In this document: positions 8,519 to 16,826 of the stretch, in pieces
How the letters are laid out: each line of letters starts with the position of its first letter
Numbering within the stretch: the first letter of the stretch is position 1
From: Paenibacillus harenae DSM 16969
GTDB taxonomy: Bacteria > Bacillota > Bacilli > Paenibacillales > Paenibacillaceae
Assembly: GCF_000422465.1 (NCBI RefSeq)
Contig: NZ_AULV01000018.1
Location: forward strand, 1 to 64,000
Reading direction: 5' to 3'
Length of the DNA: 64,000 bases
Translations under genes and position numbers: made by a program
The notes under the pieces: model-generated
Told to the model about the DNA's origin: nothing
What the model saw: the letters and a program-made list of their open reading frames with translations, nothing else
The model's database searches: none

Positions 8519-9748
8519 ATGTCCAAACCGAAAGTATTTGAGAAGCCGATAGGCGTTAAAGATTATTTGCCGGGCGCGGTGGCGAAGCTGCGTCATATTG
8601 AACGTCAGGTGCTCGCCTGCATGCAAGGCTGGGGCTACGAGCAGATTATGACTCCGACGATGGAATACTACGATACGGTAGGCGTTGCGAGCTCGACGTC
8701 TGACCAAAAACTGTTCAAGCTGCTGAACAACCGCGGTACGACGCTGGTGCTGCGGTCCGATATGACGGCTCCGATCGCGCGCGTGGTGGCATCGCTGCTG
8801 AAGCAAGCCGATTTCCCTCAGCGGCTGTCCTATCATTCGAACGTGTTCCGCGCGATTGAAGAGGAAGCCGGCCGCGAGGCGGAGTTTTTCCAAACGGGCG
8901 TGGAGCTTGTCGGCGATTCATCGGCTGAGGCCGACGCTGAGGTAGTCGCGCTTGCGATAGCGTCCTTGAAGGCGTCAGGCGTCGAGCGCTTCAAGATCGC
9001 GATCGGGCATGTCGGCTTCTTAAACGGCTTGCTGGAGGAGACGCTTCCGGGCCGCATCGAAGCGCAGGAGCAGCTCAAGGGCTGCTTGCTCGGACGCGAT
9101 TACGTCGGCTACCGCCAGAAGCTGCGCGAGCTTTCTCTGGAGGAGCCGGTACAACGCGAGCTGGAGGGAATCCTCCGTCTGCGCGGCGGCCAGGAGATAT
9201 GCGATCAGGCGCTGCAGTTGAGCGCTGACGTGACGGCACGGGCATCCATCCGCCATTTGTGCGAGATTTGGGATGTGCTGAAGGCATATGGCATAAGCGA
9301 GTACGTATTGATCGATCTGACGATGATCGGCGATTTCTCCTATTATACGGGCATGACGTTCGAGGGTTATGCGGCTGACCTTGGATTTCCGGTCGTAAGC
9401 GGCGGACGATACGATAATTTACTTGCTCAATTTGGCCGGCCGGCTCCGGCGACGGGGTTTGCGCTGAAGACGACGCGCATTCTGGAGCTCCTTGGCGATG
9501 ACACGGAAGCCGCAGCGGAACGGACGCTTGTCATCTACAATGCTGCCGGGCGGTCAGATGCGCTGGCAAGAGCGCAGGAGCTGCGTTCGCAAGGCGTTCA
9601 TGTTGTGACGGAGCGCGTGGATGGCACGCGCAGCACGCTGGAGACCGCAGAGATTGGAACGGATATACCATTCACGCATAAAGGGTTAACCTATACGTCA
9701 TTGGTGTCTTTTCTTGGGAATGGAATGAAAGGAGGCGGTACCGAATGA
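8519..9748 (+). CDS. hisZ: ATP phosphoribosyltransferase regulatory subunit
   Basis: A 409-residue paralogue of histidyl-tRNA synthetase lacking the anticodon-binding domain. With the short HisG it forms the first enzyme of histidine biosynthesis. Class II synthetase-like motifs are visible ([10 protein letters not shown] near residues 79-88; [10 protein letters not shown] near 278-287) but the catalytic HisRS signature is not. First gene of the his operon, start ATG preceded by GAAGGTGAT. Its stop overlaps the hisG start by ATGA. Confidence 0.95.
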   Translation: MSKPKVFEKPIGVKDYLPGAVAKLRHIERQVLACMQGWGYEQIMTPTMEYYDTVGVASSTSDQKLFKLLNNRGTTLVLRSDMTAPIARVVASLLKQADFPQRLSYHSNVFRAIEEEAGREAEFFQTGVELVGDSSAEADAEVVALAIASLKASGVERFKIAIGHVGFLNGLLEETLPGRIEAQEQLKGCLLGRDYVGYRQKLRELSLEEPVQRELEGILRLRGGQEICDQALQLSADVTARASIRHLCEIWDVLKAYGISEYVLIDLTMIGDFSYYTGMTFEGYAADLGFPVVSGGRYDNLLAQFGRPAPATGFALKTTRILELLGDDTEAAAERTLVIYNAAGRSDALARAQELRSQGVHVVTERVDGTRSTLETAEIGTDIPFTHKGLTYTSLVSFLGNGMKGGGTE

Positions 9749-10389
9749 GCGGAACGACGAAGGACATATTGAAAGTGGCGATGCCGAAAGGCCGCATTTA
9801 TAAGCAGGCATCGAAACTGTTCCGTGAAGCCGGATTGCCGATTCCAAGCGATTTCGACGATACGCGGAAACTGATTATCGAGCTGCCCGAGGCAGGAATG
9901 GAATTTATTATGGCGAAGCCGGTCGATGTGCCGACCTACGTCGAGTATGGCGTGGCGGATATCGGAATTGTCGGCAAAGACGTCCTCATGGAGGAGAACA
10001 AGGATGTCTACGAGCTGCTTGATCTCGGGATCGCCAAATGCCGGATGTCGGTCATCGGCCTGCCGGACTGGAAGCCGACGATTCATCCGCGCGTAGCGAC
10101 GAAGTATCCGAACGTTGCTTCGGCCTATTTCCGCGAGCAGGGGCAGCAGGTTGAGGTTATTAAGCTGAACGGCTCGATCGAGCTGGCGCCGATGATCGGA
10201 CTTGCGGATCGGATCGTCGATATGGTGGAAACGGGACAGACGCTGCGGGAGAACGGACTTGTGGAGATGGAGTCCATCTTCGGCATCACGAGCCGGCTAA
10301 TCGCGAACCGGGTGAGCTACCGGATGAAGAATGAAGCGATTCAGAGCTTGTGCGATCGGCTGCAGGAGACGCTGGCTGCCAGGGTGTAA
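9745..10389 (+). CDS. hisG: ATP phosphoribosyltransferase catalytic subunit, short form
   Basis: A 214-residue enzyme that joins ATP and PRPP to give phosphoribosyl-ATP. It is the short HisG form, which needs HisZ, encoded just upstream with a 4-base overlap. The family segments are present: an N-terminal [10 protein letters not shown] and the PRPP-loop-like region [18 protein letters not shown] near residues 153-170. RBS AGGAGG at 9730-9735. Confidence 0.96.
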   Translation: MSGTTKDILKVAMPKGRIYKQASKLFREAGLPIPSDFDDTRKLIIELPEAGMEFIMAKPVDVPTYVEYGVADIGIVGKDVLMEENKDVYELLDLGIAKCRMSVIGLPDWKPTIHPRVATKYPNVASAYFREQGQQVEVIKLNGSIELAPMIGLADRIVDMVETGQTLRENGLVEMESIFGITSRLIANRVSYRMKNEAIQSLCDRLQETLAARV

Positions 10390-10423
10390 CAATCAGGCTC
10401 GCCGGGATGTAATGACAGTGGAG

Positions 10424-10640
10424 TTTGAAATAGGTTCGTAGAAACGGATTGACAGTGGGATTAGAAATAGGTTCGTGGGGACGGGAAATAACGGTAATCT
10501 GGATTAGAAATAGGTCCCGCAGAGACGGATTGACAGTGGATTAGAAATAGGCTCATAGAAACGGGATATGAAGGTAAATTCGGATTAGAAATAGATCCCG
10601 CAGGGACGGATTGATACAAAACGGTAATTTGGATTTGAAA
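10424..10640 (+). repeat. Tandem repeat array between hisG and hisD
   Basis: The 315-base gap between hisG and the chosen hisD start contains degenerate direct repeats that each begin TTAGAAATAGG or a variant. Starts lie at 10424, 10461, 10504, 10541, 10585 and 10634, so spacings are 37, 43, 37, 44 and 49. Short units (ending GGATTGACAGTGGA) alternate with longer ones (containing ACGGTAAT), giving a higher-order period of 80-81 bases. A partial unit precedes the array near 10396. No gene is encoded in it. Confidence 0.85.
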
Positions 10641-10704
10641 TAACAAAGCAGTTGCTTGATTCACGGTGATGGAACCAGGCAAGAAATTGGAAGGAGTGGG
10701 CAGT

Positions 10705-11991
10705 GTGCGGATAATGCGGGCGGAGCAGTTTGGTTTAAAGCGCGAGGTGGAGTATGGGACACCGGAGCAAAATGAAGCGGCCCTTCGAATCGTTGCAGAT
10801 GTGAAGGCCGAAGGGGATGCGGCGCTGCTGCGATATACGGAGCAGCACGACCGGGTGAAGCTGGATGCGTCGTCGCTTCGCGTGACGCAGCAGGAGATCG
10901 AGGCGGCGTACGGGCAGGTCGACGCCGCGTTCCTTACGGCGATCCGCGAGGCGGCCGTGAACATTAGGGTGTTCCACGAGAAGCAGATGCGCACCTCGTG
11001 GATGGATCTGCAGCCGGACGGGACGCTGCTCGGGCAAATTATGCGGCCGCTGAAGCGGGTCGGCGTCTATGTGCCCGGCGGCAAGGCGGCGTATCCGTCG
11101 TCCGTGCTGATGAATGTGATTCCGGCACAGGTGGCCGGCGTACCGGAGATTGTGATGGTGACGCCGCCCGCTACCGGCGGCACGGAGGGCATCGACCCGT
11201 ATATTCTCGTAGCCGCCGCCGAGGCGGGCGTGAAGGAGATGTACCGGGTCGGAGGGGCTCAGGCGATTGCCGCGCTTGCGTACGGCACCGCCTCGATTGC
11301 TCCGGTCGATAAAATATGCGGACCGGGCAATATTTATGTGGCGCTGGCGAAGCGCGCCGTGTTCGGCGCCGTCGATATCGACAGCATCGCCGGCCCAAGT
11401 GAAATCGTCGTGCTAGCCGACGATTCGGCAGATCCCGCGTACGTAGCCGCGGATCTGCTGTCGCAAGCCGAGCACGACGAGATGGCGTCGGCGATTCTGG
11501 TCACGCCGTCGCAGCAGCTTGCGGAAGCGGTCTCGGCGGAGGTGGAGCGGCAGCTGTCCACGCTGCCGCGTCAAGCTATCGCGCGCAGCTCCATCGACAG
11601 CTATGGCGCGGTATTGCTAGTCGACTCGCTGGAGGCGGGCATCGATGTGGTAAACCAGTTGGCACCGGAGCACCTGGAGGTGCTGACGGTTGATCCGATG
11701 CGTCTTCTCGGGCATATTCAGAATGCGGGAGCCATCTTCCTCGGGCCGTACAGCTCTGAGCCGGTCGGGGACTATTTTGCAGGTCCTAACCACATCATCC
11801 CGACGAACGGGACGGCACGCTTCTCCTCGCCTGTAAACGTGGATGACTTCTTGAAGAAGTCCAGCCTGATCTACTACAGCAAAGAAGCGCTCATGGCAAA
11901 CGGCGATAAGATCATGACGCTGGCGCGTCACGAGGGACTGGAAGGCCACGCCCGAGCAATCGAGGTGCGATTGGAGAAGGAACGCGGATAA
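10705..11991 (+). CDS. hisD: Histidinol dehydrogenase
   Basis: A 428-residue zinc enzyme that makes the last two NAD-linked oxidations from histidinol to histidine. The family signature [12 protein letters not shown] with the following AGPSEI segment, the zinc-ligand region SQAEHDE, and [14 protein letters not shown] are all present. I choose GTG at 10705 because AAGGAG lies at 10691-10696 with 8 bases spacing, and the N-terminus VRIMRAEQF then matches homologues. A longer frame begins at 10666. Unusually high GC in its middle part. Flanked on both sides by tandem repeat arrays rather than by tight gene junctions. Confidence 0.94.
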   Translation: MRIMRAEQFGLKREVEYGTPEQNEAALRIVADVKAEGDAALLRYTEQHDRVKLDASSLRVTQQEIEAAYGQVDAAFLTAIREAAVNIRVFHEKQMRTSWMDLQPDGTLLGQIMRPLKRVGVYVPGGKAAYPSSVLMNVIPAQVAGVPEIVMVTPPATGGTEGIDPYILVAAAEAGVKEMYRVGGAQAIAALAYGTASIAPVDKICGPGNIYVALAKRAVFGAVDIDSIAGPSEIVVLADDSADPAYVAADLLSQAEHDEMASAILVTPSQQLAEAVSAEVERQLSTLPRQAIARSSIDSYGAVLLVDSLEAGIDVVNQLAPEHLEVLTVDPMRLLGHIQNAGAIFLGPYSSEPVGDYFAGPNHIIPTNGTARFSSPVNVDDFLKKSSLIYYSKEALMANGDKIMTLARHEGLEGHARAIEVRLEKERG

Positions 11992-12040
11992 AGCTTACCT
12001 GGTGTAACACATGTAGTACGATAAGTTGCATTGCTCAAGT

Positions 12041-12244
12041 GAAGAGTGGAAATGCTCTTGAATTGACGGTATAAGGCGTATTAAGTGAAATGAAGGGCAA
12101 AAATGCTCTTGATTTGATGGTATGCGGAGAATCGAGCGAAACGAAGAGCAAATATGCTCTTGAATTGAACAAATGCGGCGCATCGGACAAAATGAAGAGC
12201 AAAAATGCTCTTGAATTTTTGATAAAAACGCGAAATGCGGCGGA
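12041..12244 (+). repeat. Four 51-bp tandem repeats, each with a hairpin, between hisD and hisB
   Basis: Repeat starts at 12041, 12092, 12143 and 12194 are exactly 51 bases apart. Each unit begins GAAGAGCAAAAATGCTCTTGA or a close variant, a perfect or near-perfect hairpin (AAGAGC / GCTCTT, loop AAAAAT). The other 30 bases vary more. There is no T tract after the hairpins, so they are not ordinary terminators. The period is a multiple of three, which is why a false open frame with a 17-residue repeat appears on the minus strand. Confidence 0.9.
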
Positions 12245-12276
12245 ATGAAATTTACTGAAGGAAGAAGGAAAAAAAA

Positions 12277-12876
12277 TTGGCGGAGAATAGAGTGCGCAAA
12301 GCATCGGTGGCGCGGAAGACGAACGAGACGGATATTAAGCTTACATTTGCGGTTGACGGTACGGGCGAGGCGAAGTTCGATACGGACGTGCCTTTTCTGA
12401 ATCATATGCTTGATTTATTTACGAAACACGGCCAATTTAACCTGGAGGTCGAAGCGCGCGGCGATATCGATATCGACGACCACCACACGGTGGAGGATAT
12501 CGGCATTTGCATCGGGCAAGCGCTTCGCGAGGCGCTCGGCGACAAACGCGGCATTAAACGTTATGCCAGCGTATTCGTGCCGATGGATGAGGCGCTTGCG
12601 CAGGTTATCATTGACGTGAGCAATCGTCCGCACTTCGAGTACCGTGCGGAATATCCATCCGCGCAGGTCGGCAGCTTCTCGACGGAGCTCGTTCATGAGT
12701 TTTTGTGGAAGCTGGCGCTTGAATCGCGCATTACGCTTCACGTCATCGTCCACTATGGCATGAACACGCACCATATGATTGAAGCGGTGTTCAAGGCGCT
12801 GGGACGTGCGCTGGATGAAGCAACGAGCATCGATCCTCGCGTGCAAGGAGTGCCTTCGACGAAAGGGGTTCTCTAG
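12277..12876 (+). CDS. hisB: Imidazoleglycerol-phosphate dehydratase
   Basis: A 199-residue Mn-dependent enzyme of histidine biosynthesis, of the single-function type without a phosphatase domain. Metal-binding His motifs are present: FLNHMLDLF near 46-54, DDHHTVEDIG near 68-77, and HHMIEAVFK near 167-175. The start is TTG at 12277 with AGAAGGA at 12262-12268. An internal GTG at 12292 is possible. The stop is one base before hisH. Confidence 0.94.
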   Translation: MAENRVRKASVARKTNETDIKLTFAVDGTGEAKFDTDVPFLNHMLDLFTKHGQFNLEVEARGDIDIDDHHTVEDIGICIGQALREALGDKRGIKRYASVFVPMDEALAQVIIDVSNRPHFEYRAEYPSAQVGSFSTELVHEFLWKLALESRITLHVIVHYGMNTHHMIEAVFKALGRALDEATSIDPRVQGVPSTKGVL

Positions 12877-12877
12877 T

Positions 12878-13486
12878 ATGATCGCAATCATCGATTACGG
12901 CATGGGCAACCTGCACAGCGTTAGCAAGGCGGTTGAACGACTCGGCTGCGAGGCGGTCATTACGGCTGATCCGGGGACAATTGCGCAGGCGGACGGCGCC
13001 ATACTTCCCGGCGTCGGCGCTTTCGGCGATGCCATGCAGAACCTGCGTCATACGAAGCTGGACGAGGTAACGAAATCGTTTGCTGCTTCGGGAAAGCCGA
13101 TGCTCGGCATTTGTCTCGGCATGCAGCTGCTATTCAGCGAGAGCGAGGAGTACGGCACGCATGGAGGGCTTAACCTCTTGCCCGGTAAAGTCATCCGATT
13201 CAGCGGCGACTACAAAATCCCGCATATGGGCTGGAACAAGCTTTCGTTCCACAAGGCGCAATCGCCGCTTTTTGACGGCTTATCGGAAGGCCATGTATAC
13301 TTCGTGCACTCGTTCCATGCGAAGCCCGAACAAGAGAGCGATTTGCTCGCCACAACCGATTACCATCAGCAGGTGACGGCTATCGTGGGACGCGGCAATG
13401 TGTACGGCATGCAGTTCCACCCGGAGAAAAGCGGGGAGCTTGGCATGCAGCTGCTGGGCAACTTTTTATCTCTCACGAAAAATTAA
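12878..13486 (+). CDS. hisH: Imidazole glycerol phosphate synthase, glutaminase subunit
   Basis: A 202-residue class I glutamine amidotransferase that feeds ammonia to HisF. The catalytic Cys is in LGICLGMQL and the His-Glu pair is in MQFHPEKSG. The ATG at 12878 follows the hisB stop directly, has GAAAGGGG in front, and yields the conserved N-terminus MIAIIDYGMGN; the frame is open further upstream but inside hisB. In related operons hisA follows; here it does not. Confidence 0.96.
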   Translation: MIAIIDYGMGNLHSVSKAVERLGCEAVITADPGTIAQADGAILPGVGAFGDAMQNLRHTKLDEVTKSFAASGKPMLGICLGMQLLFSESEEYGTHGGLNLLPGKVIRFSGDYKIPHMGWNKLSFHKAQSPLFDGLSEGHVYFVHSFHAKPEQESDLLATTDYHQQVTAIVGRGNVYGMQFHPEKSGELGMQLLGNFLSLTKN

Positions 13487-13521
13487 GGGATATGCTAAGT
13501 AATTTGGTTTTCACGAATAAT

Positions 13522-13726
13522 CTATATAAGTTGAACGAAAGAAACGAAAGCGTGGAGCAGAGAGAGCAAATCGTTCCGGAGAAACGAAGTGGTCGCTTTT
13601 TGCAGTCCAAATGGTTACACAACAGGGTTTACCTATTCAGAACATTTGGCTGGAACAGCGATCGTAAGAATGATTTGCTCTCGCAGCGATAACAGCTAAT
13701 GTAAATCAATCGTTCAACTTATATAG
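13522..13726. mobile_element. 205-bp MITE-like palindromic element between hisH and hisF
   Basis: The ends are a perfect 17-bp inverted repeat, CTATATAAGTTGAACGA (13522-13538) and its complement (13710-13726). Inside, further matching inverted segments exist (GAGAGCAAATC near 13560 and GATTTGCTCTC near 13671; CCAAATG near 13608 and CATTTGG near 13644). The whole element could therefore fold into one long hairpin. It has no coding capacity for a transposase. TA dinucleotides at both ends would fit an IS630/Tc1-type target duplication, but this is not certain. It occupies the place where hisA is usually found. Confidence 0.8.
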
Positions 13727-13820
13727 CTATATATTAAGCAAGTTGTCCCCACAGACCATCTGTTTCAATAAAATGAATATACAGTAAGCCCGGCATGACG
13801 GGGAAAAAGGAGAGGGTTAC

Positions 13821-14579
13821 ATGCTGGCGAAACGTATCATCCCGTGTCTCGACGTGAAGGACGGACGCGTGGTGAAGGGCGTTAACTTCGTTAACCTGCG
13901 CGATGCGGGCGATCCGGTCGAGCTCGCGGCGACGTATGATCAGGAGGGGGCGGACGAGCTCGTATTTCTGGACATATCCGCCTCGGTAGAAGGACGCGCC
14001 ACGATGATTGAAGTCGTCAAGCGGACGGCGGGCGAGATTACGATTCCGTTCACGGTAGGCGGCGGCATATCGCATGTCGATGACATGAAGCGGCTGCTGC
14101 GCGCGGGCGCCGACAAGATCGGCATTAACACGGCGGCGATCAAGAATCCGGGGCTCGTCAAGGACGGAGCGCGCAAATTCGGCTCGCAGTGCATCGTCGT
14201 TGCGATTGACGCGAAATTCAATCCGGAATGGGGAGAGTGGGAGGTCTACACGCACGGCGGACGCCAAACGACGGGAATAAAAGCGTTGGAGTGGGCCCGC
14301 GAGGCAGAACGGCTGGGCGCAGGCGAAATTTTGCTCACGAGCATGGATGCGGACGGAACGAAGGACGGCTTCGATCTGAAGCTGACCCAGGCGGTTTCGG
14401 ATTCGCTCGGGATCCCGGTTATCGCTTCCGGCGGAGCGGGACGGATTGGGCACTTTAACGACGTATTCCAATACGCGCATGCGGATGCGGCTCTTGCAGC
14501 GACCATTTTCCACTATAAAGAAATGACGATACGCGAAGTGAAGGATGATTTGCGGCGGAAAGGAGTAGAGGTGCGATGA
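13821..14579 (+). CDS. hisF: Imidazole glycerol phosphate synthase, cyclase subunit
   Basis: A 252-residue (beta-alpha)8 barrel that works with HisH. The catalytic Asp of [13 protein letters not shown] is near residue 11 and the second Asp is in VVAIDAK near 130. The KGVNF segment identifies HisF rather than HisA. RBS GGAGAGGG at 13809-13816. The stop overlaps hisIE by ATGA. Confidence 0.96.
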   Translation: MLAKRIIPCLDVKDGRVVKGVNFVNLRDAGDPVELAATYDQEGADELVFLDISASVEGRATMIEVVKRTAGEITIPFTVGGGISHVDDMKRLLRAGADKIGINTAAIKNPGLVKDGARKFGSQCIVVAIDAKFNPEWGEWEVYTHGGRQTTGIKALEWAREAERLGAGEILLTSMDADGTKDGFDLKLTQAVSDSLGIPVIASGGAGRIGHFNDVFQYAHADAALAATIFHYKEMTIREVKDDLRRKGVEVR

Positions 14580-15262
14580 CGGATAACATTCAAAGCGAGC
14601 TTATTTCGAAGGTGAAATGGGACGACAACGGGCTGGTTCCCGCCATTGTACAGGATGCGCAAAGCAAAGAAGTGCTGATGATGGCCTACATGAATAAAGT
14701 ATCGCTGCAGCTGTCCGTTGAGAGCGGGGTAACCTGGTTCTGGAGCCGTTCGCGGAACGAGCTTTGGAACAAAGGGGCGACGAGCGGAAATACACAGCGC
14801 ATCGTCTCGATGACTTATGATTGCGACGGCGACACGCTGCTCGTGAAGGTGGAGCAGAAGGGGGCCGCTTGCCATACGGGAAAATACTCCTGTTTCTTCA
14901 ATCCGGTCGAAGTGAACGGCAGCGCGCCCGCCGAATCCGCCGAAGCGTCCGCGGACCGTTTCGGTACGCTCGGCCAGCTGGAGGGCGTGATCGCCGAGCG
15001 TTACGCCGAGCGTCCGGAAGGGTCGTATACGACTTATTTGTTCGAGAAGGGCGTCGACAAAATTTTGAAGAAGGTCGGCGAGGAAGCGTCCGAGGTGATC
15101 ATCGCTGCGAAGAACAAAGACAATGACGAGCTCCGCAGCGAAGTCAGCGATCTTATCTTTCACCTGATGGTGCTCCTCCGCGAGCGCGGGCTTCCGCTGG
15201 ATGACGTGATCCGCGAGATTAACGGCCGTCACGGCAAGCCGACGACGAACAAAATGCGATAG
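14576..15262 (+). CDS. hisIE: Phosphoribosyl-AMP cyclohydrolase / phosphoribosyl-ATP pyrophosphatase
   Basis: A 228-residue bifunctional protein for the second and third steps of histidine biosynthesis. The HisI domain (about 1-115) carries [15 protein letters not shown] and the metal-binding residues of YDCDGDT (Cys83), AACHTG (Cys99, His100) and SCFF (Cys106). The HisE domain (about 128-228) has the all-helical [13 protein letters not shown] motif. It ends the intact part of the his operon. Confidence 0.95.
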   Translation: MTDNIQSELISKVKWDDNGLVPAIVQDAQSKEVLMMAYMNKVSLQLSVESGVTWFWSRSRNELWNKGATSGNTQRIVSMTYDCDGDTLLVKVEQKGAACHTGKYSCFFNPVEVNGSAPAESAEASADRFGTLGQLEGVIAERYAERPEGSYTTYLFEKGVDKILKKVGEEASEVIIAAKNKDNDELRSEVSDLIFHLMVLLRERGLPLDDVIREINGRHGKPTTNKMR

Positions 15263-15279
15263 CATAAGCTTCTACGCGG

Positions 15280-15314
15280 GCAGCCGACTTCTGTTGACAT
15301 AGGATGGCGGCTGC
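15280..15314 (+). other. Inverted repeat after hisIE
   Basis: GCAGCCG (15280-15286) pairs with CGGCTGC (15308-15314), with a 21-base loop. A T-rich stretch lies ten bases further on, so termination of the his operon here is possible but weakly supported. Confidence 0.4.
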
Positions 15315-15344
15315 TTCGCCATATTTTTTCAAAGAAAGGCCGGT

Positions 15345-15564
15345 ATGCACATGTTAATCGATTATCATACCTACCATTCCCGCTGCGGCAATGCGGTCGG
15401 CAAGCTTATAGATGGAGAACGAGATCGGGCTCGTGCAGACCGGCTTTTCCGCCCGTATGCCGCTGCTTCATGCGGCTCCTGCATCCTATGACCCGGAGAT
15501 AACCATGCCTTTGGACGCGCGCGGTGCTGCAAGAAGTCGTATATACGCGGCAGTCGACATGTAA
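15345..15564 (+). pseudogene. hisJ: Decayed histidinol-phosphatase (hisJ) remnant
   Basis: Two short stretches in different frames resemble the N-terminal part of PHP-type histidinol phosphatase. The first frame, from ATG 15345 with AAAGG upstream, reads LIDYHTYHSRCGNAVGKL. After a frameshift and a missing piece, a second frame reads EIGLVQTGFSARMPLLH and continues through PASYDPEITMPL before stopping at 15562. The metal-binding His of the usual HTHH, CGHA and SDHMP motifs are replaced (Tyr, Asn, Ala-Arg). Most of the roughly 260-residue protein is absent. This is a clear relic directly behind the his operon. Confidence 0.8.
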
Positions 15565-15591
15565 TTGTCGAAAATTATTGCTAATCAATTT

Positions 15592-15619
15592 TTGAATTAT
15601 CGTAAATTCAATGTATAAT
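15592..15619 (+). promoter_or_regulatory. Sigma-A promoter for the PRPP synthetase gene
   Basis: TTGAAT (15592-15597), a 16-base spacer and TATAAT (15614-15619) lie about 90 bases upstream of the prs-like start. The surroundings are strongly AT-rich compared with the neighbouring genes. Confidence 0.7.
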
Positions 15620-15710
15620 ATAAATGGACAAAACAAGCTTTGTCGAATGATGTGACAAGGACGAGGACACAGGTTCAAAATTAATTGGTTTTAACGCTCA
15701 GGAGGGTATC

Positions 15711-16661
15711 ATGTTAAGCGACAAGGTGCGTATTTTTTCGGGTTCGTCAAATCCGGTATTGGCTCAGAAAATTAGTGCGGAACTTGGTCTGACGCTAGGT
15801 GCGATCAAGATGTCCCGTTTCAAAAGCGGAGAGATTTATGTGCATTACGAGGAAACGATCCGGAATTGCGACGTATTTCTCGTTCAGTCGTTCTCGCATC
15901 CGATTAACGAGCATTTTGTCGAATTGCTGGTCATGATCGATGCGGCGAAGCGCGCTTCCGCCCGGACGGTCAACATCATCATGCCGTATTACGGCTATGC
16001 GCGCCAGGAGCGCAAAGCGGCGCCGCGGGAGCCGATCTCCGCGAAAATGCTGGCAGACGTACTCACGACGGTCGGCGCGAACCGCGTCATTACAATCGAC
16101 CTGCATGCACCGGCCATTCAAGGCTTCTTCAACATCCCGGTCGATCATATGACTGCGCTTGATCTCATCAGCGACTATCTGAAATCGAAGAACATCAAAA
16201 ATCCGGTTGTCGTATCGCCGGACGCCGGACGCGCTTCCACTGCGGAGAAGCTGGCAAACTATTTAGATACGTCGTTCGCGATCATGATCAAGAAACGCCC
16301 TGCGCATAACGAATCGGTCATTACGCATGTTATCGGCGATGTCGAAGGCCAGACTCCGATTATCATCGAAGACTTGATCGACACAGGTACAACGATTGTT
16401 AACGTAGTGGAGAGCCTCAAGGAACGCGGCGCGGAGGATGTATACGTATGCGCGACGCACCCACTGTTCTCCGGTACGGCCATTGAGCGTTTGGATCATC
16501 CGAATATTAAAGAGGTTATCGTTACCGACTCGATCAGGCTGCCGGAATCAACGCCGGAGCGCTTCAAGGTTTTATCGGTAGCGCCTCTGCTCGCGGAAGC
16601 GACACGCATTATTTTGGAGGGCGGCTCCATCAGCACCTTGTTCAAAAGCAGTGGTGTCTAA
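15711..16661 (+). CDS. Ribose-phosphate pyrophosphokinase (divergent second type)
   Basis: A 316-residue PRPP synthetase that should make PRPP, the substrate of HisG, from ribose 5-phosphate and ATP. Conserved parts include YYGYARQERK near 101-110, DLHAPAIQGFF near 129-139, and a ribose-phosphate loop EDLIDTGTT near 221-229. The flexible loop keeps the catalytic Lys and Arg (KKRP). Several normally constant positions differ from canonical Prs: FKSGE in place of FSDGE and SPDAGR in place of SPDHGG. It is therefore probably a paralogue of the housekeeping prs, linked to the his region. RBS AGGAGGG at 15700-15706. Confidence 0.85.
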   Translation: MLSDKVRIFSGSSNPVLAQKISAELGLTLGAIKMSRFKSGEIYVHYEETIRNCDVFLVQSFSHPINEHFVELLVMIDAAKRASARTVNIIMPYYGYARQERKAAPREPISAKMLADVLTTVGANRVITIDLHAPAIQGFFNIPVDHMTALDLISDYLKSKNIKNPVVVSPDAGRASTAEKLANYLDTSFAIMIKKRPAHNESVITHVIGDVEGQTPIIIEDLIDTGTTIVNVVESLKERGAEDVYVCATHPLFSGTAIERLDHPNIKEVIVTDSIRLPESTPERFKVLSVAPLLAEATRIILEGGSISTLFKSSGV

Positions 16662-16706
16662 GCGGAATCATATATGCCGTGCAAGCGAATAGAATAGTCA
16701 GGCTGC

Positions 16707-16747
16707 GGGAAATCGCGGGCGGTTCGTATGCCGTTCGCGATTTTCCC
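16707..16747 (+). other. Strong inverted repeat after the PRPP synthetase gene
   Basis: GGGAAATCGCG (16707-16717) pairs with CGCGATTTTCCC at 16736-16747. It lacks a clear T tract downstream. It may protect the 3' end of the mRNA or end transcription weakly. Confidence 0.45.
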
Positions 16748-16780
16748 ACATATTCTTTCGTGTTAGGATTGGCGTTGCTA

Positions 16781-16789
16781 TGGTATAAT
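16781..16789 (+). promoter_or_regulatory. Extended -10 promoter of the TPR gene
   Basis: TGG followed by TATAAT (16784-16789) gives a perfect extended -10 element. The -35 region (TGTTAG at 16761-16766, 17-base spacer) is weak. The TPR gene starts 38 bases downstream. Confidence 0.6.
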
Positions 16790-16826
16790 CGTAGAAAAAT
16801 CGGAAGTAACGGGAGGTGCCTTGCCA

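Noticed and set aside
12041-12244. Possible CRISPR array
   Set aside because: The repeats are contiguous 51-base units that diverge in the non-hairpin part; there are no equal-length unique spacers and no cas genes.
11995-12405. Minus-strand frame of 136 codons with a repeated 17-residue motif
   Set aside because: It results from the 51-base repeat being a multiple of three. It is antisense to hisB and has no start signal.
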